NCBI GenBank assembly: GCA_020052955.1 | Contig: JAGVOB010000068.1 | Location: 1-35,686, forward strand | DNA from: Candidatus Omnitrophota bacterium | GTDB taxonomy: Bacteria > Omnitrophota > Gorgyraeia > VGKN01 | Reading direction: 5' to 3' | Length of the DNA stretch: 35,686 nucleotides | Shown: piece by piece, positions 32,124 to 35,686 of the stretch | Numbering within the stretch: the first letter of the stretch is position 1 | Layout of the letters: the number at the start of each line of letters is the position of its first letter | Position numbers and translations under genes: made by a program | The notes under the pieces: generated by a model | Databases searched by the model: none | Told to the model about the DNA's origin: nothing | The model's input: only the letters and a program-made list of their open reading frames with translations

Positions 32124-34751
32124 ATGGCTAAATATGTATACTTCTTTGGTGACGGGAAGGCAGAGGGCAGCGCTCAAATGAAGAGTTTATTGGGAGGCAA
32201 GGGCGCAAACCTTGCAGAGATGACAAACCTCGGAATACCGGTGCCGCCCGGTTTTACAATCTCAACTGAGGCGTGCATCCACTTTTATAAGAATAATGAA
32301 CAATACCCCGAGGGGCTTATAGAGGAAATAGAATCAAATCTGAAGCGCTTAGAAGGGCTCCTTAAGAAGGGCTTTGGGGATGGGAATAACCCGCTTCTGG
32401 TATCGGTGCGTTCGGGAGCCGCCGTCTCAATGCCCGGGATGATGGACACTATTTTAAATCTTGGCTTAAATGAAAACACCGTAAAGGGCCTGATAAACAA
32501 ATCCAAGAATGAGCGCTTTGCCTATGATTCATACAGGCGCTTTATTCAGATGTTCTCTGATGTGGTGCTTGGAGTTGAGCATGAATTTTTTGAAAAACTG
32601 ATAGAGGGAAATAAAAAGTCTCTAAAAGTGAAACTTGACACCGAGTTAAACAAGGAGGCTCTGAAAGAACTGGTTATAAGCTACAAAAAACTTGTAAAAG
32701 AAAAAAAAGGTTTTGATTTTCCCGACGATCCGCGCAAACAGCTTAAGATGGCCATAAATTCTGTGTTTGAATCATGGAATAACCAGAGGGCTATTACCTA
32801 TAGGAATTTGCATAACATGCCGCATGACTTAGGTACCGCAGTTAATGTGCAGGCCATGGTCTTTGGAAACATGGGCAATACCTCTGGCACAGGAGTGTGC
32901 TTTACAAGAGACCCAGCTACCGGAGAGAATAAATTTTACGGCGAGTATCTTATGAATGCGCAGGGAGAAGATGTGGTAGCAGGCATCAGGACCCCCCAGA
33001 CCATAGAGCACCTGAAGCTTGATATGCCGGATAACTATGGAGAGCTTGTAAAAATTTATCAGAAACTCGAGAAGCATTATAAAGATATGCAGGATCTGGA
33101 ATTTACCATAGAGGAAGGGAAGCTCTATCTCCTTCAGACGAGAACGGGTGCAAGGACAGCAATGGCTGCGGTGAAAATTGCCGTTGATATGGTAAATGAA
33201 GGCCTGATAGATAAAAATACAGCTCTCTTAAGAATCAAGCCTGAACAACTGGACCAGCTTTTACACCCCACCATTGACCCTAAGGAAAAATTAAATGTTA
33301 TTGCCAAAGGCCTTCCCGCCTCCCCCGGAGCAGCGGTCGGTAAAGTTGTATTTAACTCGCAGAAGGCCATTGAGGTCGGCCAAAAGGGAGGAAAAGTAAT
33401 TTTGGTAAGGAGGGAGACCTCCCCCGAGGATGTAGGCGGAATGGCAGAATCTCAGGGGATTTTAACCGCAACCGGCGGAATGACTTCTCATGCGGCAGTT
33501 GTCGGCAGGGGAATGGGGAAGTGCTGTGTGGTAGGCTGTAATGATTTAGCAATAAGAGAAGGGGAAGGGTTATTCAGCGTAAATGGCGTTATTGTAAAAG
33601 AAAACGACGTCATTACGCTAAATGGTACAACCGGGGAGGTAATACTCGGTGCGGCAACGCTGATTGAACCGCAGCTTACAGGAGAGTTTAAGGTTCTTAT
33701 AGGCTGGGCGGATAGCATAAGGAGGCTTGCTATAAGGACAAATGCGGATACCCCATATGATGCGAAGGTGGCAAGGGACTTTGGCGCTGAGGGAATAGGG
33801 CTTTGCAGAACGGAGCATATGTTTTTTGGCGCAGACAGGATACCTATAGTAAGGCGTATGATAGTTGCCGACAATAAGGAAGACCGGCAGAAGGAGCTTG
33901 ATAAGTTATTGCCCATGCAAAAATCCGACTTCAAGGGAATTTTTAAAGTCATGGAAAACCTTCCGGTTACTATAAGGCTTCTTGATCCGCCGTTGCACGA
34001 ATTTTTGCCCAACACGGATGAGGAAATAAAGAAAATGGCGAAGGATCTCTCGGTTGATGTGAGAGTCCTTAAGGATAAGGTTAATAGCCTGCATGAGTTT
34101 AATCCGATGTTAGGTCATCGCGGGTGCAGGCTCGGCATAACATACCCTGAGATTTATGAGATGCAGGTTCAGGCTATATTTGAAGCAGCCTGCGAATTAG
34201 CGAAAGAGGGCCAGTATATTATCCCGGAGGTCATGATACCTCTGGTTGGGCATATAAATGAGTTGAAATTTACCAAGGATTCGGTGATAAAAGTTGCCGA
34301 GCGAACCATGAGTAAATATGGCGTTAAACTTGAATATATGATAGGGACAATGATAGAGGTGCCCAGAGCAGCTATTACAGCCGATGAAATTGCAAAGGAA
34401 GCTGAATTCTTCAGCTTCGGCACAAATGACCTCACGCAGATGACGTTTGGTTTTTCCAGGGACGATGCCGGAAAGTTTCTTCCGTTCTATATTGCAAATG
34501 GGATTTTAGAAAGAGATCCGTTTGTGGCTATTGACCAGGCGGGAGTCGGCCAGCTTATTAAAATTGCCGTGCAAAAAGGCAGGAGTGTGCGTCCTAAACT
34601 AAAGGTTGGAATCTGCGGCGAGCACGGGGGAGAACCGCAGTCAGTGGAATTTTGTCATAAGGTAGGGCTCGATTATGTAAGCTGTTCACCGTTTCGCGTC
34701 CCAATTGCAAGGCTGGCTGCGAGCCATGCGGTTTTAAAAGAAAAAGCGTAA
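32124..34751 (+). CDS. ppdK: pyruvate, phosphate dikinase
   Basis: An 875-residue PPDK interconverting pyruvate, ATP and phosphate with PEP, AMP and pyrophosphate, a key step in PPi-linked glycolysis or gluconeogenesis. The ATP-grasp domain begins GGKGANLAEMTNLGIPVPPGFTI. The phosphohistidine domain has GGMTSHAAVVGRGMG with H456 as the carrier, and the adjacent T454 is the usual regulatory site. The PEP/pyruvate TIM barrel ends GICGEHGGEP with catalytic C831. The size matches the Clostridium symbiosum enzyme (874). ATG 32124 has AGGAGG 10 bp upstream. It is the third gene here with the paired-hairpin leader, and its start follows glyS by 90 bp. A sigma factor follows after 11 bp. Confidence 0.97.
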   Translation: MAKYVYFFGDGKAEGSAQMKSLLGGKGANLAEMTNLGIPVPPGFTISTEACIHFYKNNEQYPEGLIEEIESNLKRLEGLLKKGFGDGNNPLLVSVRSGAAVSMPGMMDTILNLGLNENTVKGLINKSKNERFAYDSYRRFIQMFSDVVLGVEHEFFEKLIEGNKKSLKVKLDTELNKEALKELVISYKKLVKEKKGFDFPDDPRKQLKMAINSVFESWNNQRAITYRNLHNMPHDLGTAVNVQAMVFGNMGNTSGTGVCFTRDPATGENKFYGEYLMNAQGEDVVAGIRTPQTIEHLKLDMPDNYGELVKIYQKLEKHYKDMQDLEFTIEEGKLYLLQTRTGARTAMAAVKIAVDMVNEGLIDKNTALLRIKPEQLDQLLHPTIDPKEKLNVIAKGLPASPGAAVGKVVFNSQKAIEVGQKGGKVILVRRETSPEDVGGMAESQGILTATGGMTSHAAVVGRGMGKCCVVGCNDLAIREGEGLFSVNGVIVKENDVITLNGTTGEVILGAATLIEPQLTGEFKVLIGWADSIRRLAIRTNADTPYDAKVARDFGAEGIGLCRTEHMFFGADRIPIVRRMIVADNKEDRQKELDKLLPMQKSDFKGIFKVMENLPVTIRLLDPPLHEFLPNTDEEIKKMAKDLSVDVRVLKDKVNSLHEFNPMLGHRGCRLGITYPEIYEMQVQAIFEAACELAKEGQYIIPEVMIPLVGHINELKFTKDSVIKVAERTMSKYGVKLEYMIGTMIEVPRAAITADEIAKEAEFFSFGTNDLTQMTFGFSRDDAGKFLPFYIANGILERDPFVAIDQAGVGQLIKIAVQKGRSVRPKLKVGICGEHGGEPQSVEFCHKVGLDYVSCSPFRVPIARLAASHAVLKEKA

Positions 34752-34762
34752 AATAAGTAATC

Positions 34763-35575
34763 ATGGATCCTATAAAACTCTATCTAAAAGACATACAGCA
34801 TATTCCTCTTTTAACGGCCGAAGAGGAGCTTAAGCTTGCGCGGCGCGTTAAGAAGGGCGACGCCAAAGCAAGAAAGGTTATGATACAGTCCAACCTAAGG
34901 CTTGTGATTAACATAGCGAAAAAATACAGCTTTCTTGGTATTCCTATGCTGGACCTGATTGAAGAAGGCAATATGGGACTCATGAAAGCTGTTTCAAAAT
35001 ACAACCCGAGGAAAGGATACCGCTTTAGTACGTATGCTGCATGGTGGATAAAACAATATGTCTTAAGGGCAATAGCAAATCAGGGAAAAACCGTAAGGAT
35101 ACCTGTTTATATGGTTGAGAAGCTTGCCAGATGGAAGAAGATTACCGAGCAACTCACTCAGAAACACGGCAGAATACCGAATATCAAGGAAATAGCAAAA
35201 AAAATGAGATGCTCTTTACAGAAAGCGGACGAAATAAATAGTTTTATTTCTACGACTTCATCTTTGTATGCGCCAATAGGAGAGGATTCAGACGGTCAAT
35301 TTATGGATTTGATAGAGGATGAAAGCTCCAAGAGCCCATCTGACGAGCTGGTCCATGTTTTGAAACAGGAAAAGGTCCGTGCTTTACTAAACAGGTTAAA
35401 ACCAAGGGAGCAGAAGATATTTAACTTAAGGTATGGCTTGTCGGACAGCACACGGCATACCCTTGAAGAGACAGCCAAGCATTTTAATATAACAAGAGAA
35501 CGCGTAAGACAAATAGAAAGCACTTGTCTTAAGAAACTCAAACTTTACATGTCCGACGAGGACTATTTAAAATAG
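34763..35575 (+). CDS. RNA polymerase sigma-70 family factor
   Basis: A 270-residue sigma factor with regions 1.2 to 4 but no region 1.1, so shorter than a typical primary RpoD. DPIKLYLKDI is region 1.2, IEEGNMGLMKAVSKYNPRKGYRFSTYAAWWIKQ covers 2.2-2.4 and IPVYMVEKL is the start of region 3. The C-terminal helix-turn-helix HTLEETAKHFNITRERVRQIE is region 4.2. In region 2.4 the position of E. coli RpoD Gln437 is kept as glutamine, but that of Thr440 is leucine. It could be the housekeeping factor of a lineage with short RpoD, or a group 2 factor. The position after ppdK, 11 bp from its stop, parallels sigA at the end of the Bacillus cluster. No strong ribosome site is seen. Confidence 0.9.
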   Translation: MDPIKLYLKDIQHIPLLTAEEELKLARRVKKGDAKARKVMIQSNLRLVINIAKKYSFLGIPMLDLIEEGNMGLMKAVSKYNPRKGYRFSTYAAWWIKQYVLRAIANQGKTVRIPVYMVEKLARWKKITEQLTQKHGRIPNIKEIAKKMRCSLQKADEINSFISTTSSLYAPIGEDSDGQFMDLIEDESSKSPSDELVHVLKQEKVRALLNRLKPREQKIFNLRYGLSDSTRHTLEETAKHFNITRERVRQIESTCLKKLKLYMSDEDYLK

Positions 35576-35580
35576 GTAAT

Positions 35581-35686
35581 ATGTACTCTATGAAAATAAC
35601 CAATATCCAAATTCCAATCACCAAATAAATTTCAATATCCAATACCCAATTATCCAAACACAGGTTAGTTTGGTTATTGGTGCTTG
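35581..35686. repeat. CCAATATCCAA word tract at the window end
   Basis: Words CCAATATCC, AAATTCCAATC and CCAATACCCAATTATCC are followed by a partly complementary GTTTGGTTATTGGTG at the right edge. This belongs to the same type of low-complexity tract as elsewhere. The window ends within it. Confidence 0.5.

Noticed and set aside
1-35686. tRNA, rRNA, known riboswitches, prophage or integrase genes
   Set aside because: No T-loop GTTCRANYC blocks with cloverleaf partners, rRNA blocks, recognisable riboswitch cores or integrase proteins were seen on reading both strands. This was by eye only.

Overview
The window is a bacterial chromosome segment with every convincing gene on the + strand. Most genes are housekeeping genes of the kind found in free-living Gram-negative or deep-branching bacteria. 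No rRNA, tRNA, prophage or CRISPR array was found. The gene set (GuaB3-type IMP dehydrogenase, pyruvate phosphate dikinase, separate GlyQ and GlyS, MoxR-DUF58 cassette, DgkA-PAP2 fusion) and the many hairpin-rich and AT-rich intergenic repeats suggest an uncultivated lineage such as Omnitrophota or a relative. That placement is inference, not something the sequence proves.

Layout. 1-5570: a near-consensus promoter and a long structured leader precede moxR, a DUF58 gene and a giant coiled-coil membrane protein. 5574-8070: dnaJ and a secreted HEAT-repeat protein with its own promoter. 8380-11115: guaB3 and guaA, which together take IMP to GMP. 11116-12732: a repeat-rich stretch holding a small GIY-YIG protein, a truncated copy of the dnaE start and an inverted-repeat element. 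12733-16191: dnaE. 16192-17437: repeats, a tail-anchored unknown protein and a structured leader for an HU-type protein (17438-17710). 17817-21511: hisS and aspS, usually adjacent but here split by 680 bp of repeats. 21514-26855: phoH, pgpH, ybeY, dgkA-PAP2 and recO. 26969-32033: glyQ and glyS, split by an AT-rich three-gene insert. 32124-35575: ppdK and a sigma-70 family factor. The run from phoH to the sigma factor keeps the order of the Bacillus phoH-yqfF-ybeY-dgkA-era-recO-glyQ-glyS-yqfL-dnaG-sigA cluster, with ppdK where the PPDK regulator and dnaG would be.

The most unusual content lies between and inside genes. A paired-hairpin leader family ends at the Shine-Dalgarno sequence of moxR, the HU gene and ppdK, and its stems co-vary between copies. 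glyS carries an in-frame insert made of three palindromes. A short dnaE copy differs from the intact gene only at synonymous sites and is cut exactly at an inverted-repeat element. Several other dispersed repeats occur in two or more copies, some in inverted orientation. The third gene of the MoxR cassette looks like a TgpA-type protein whose transglutaminase domain is replaced by a repeat-built coiled coil.
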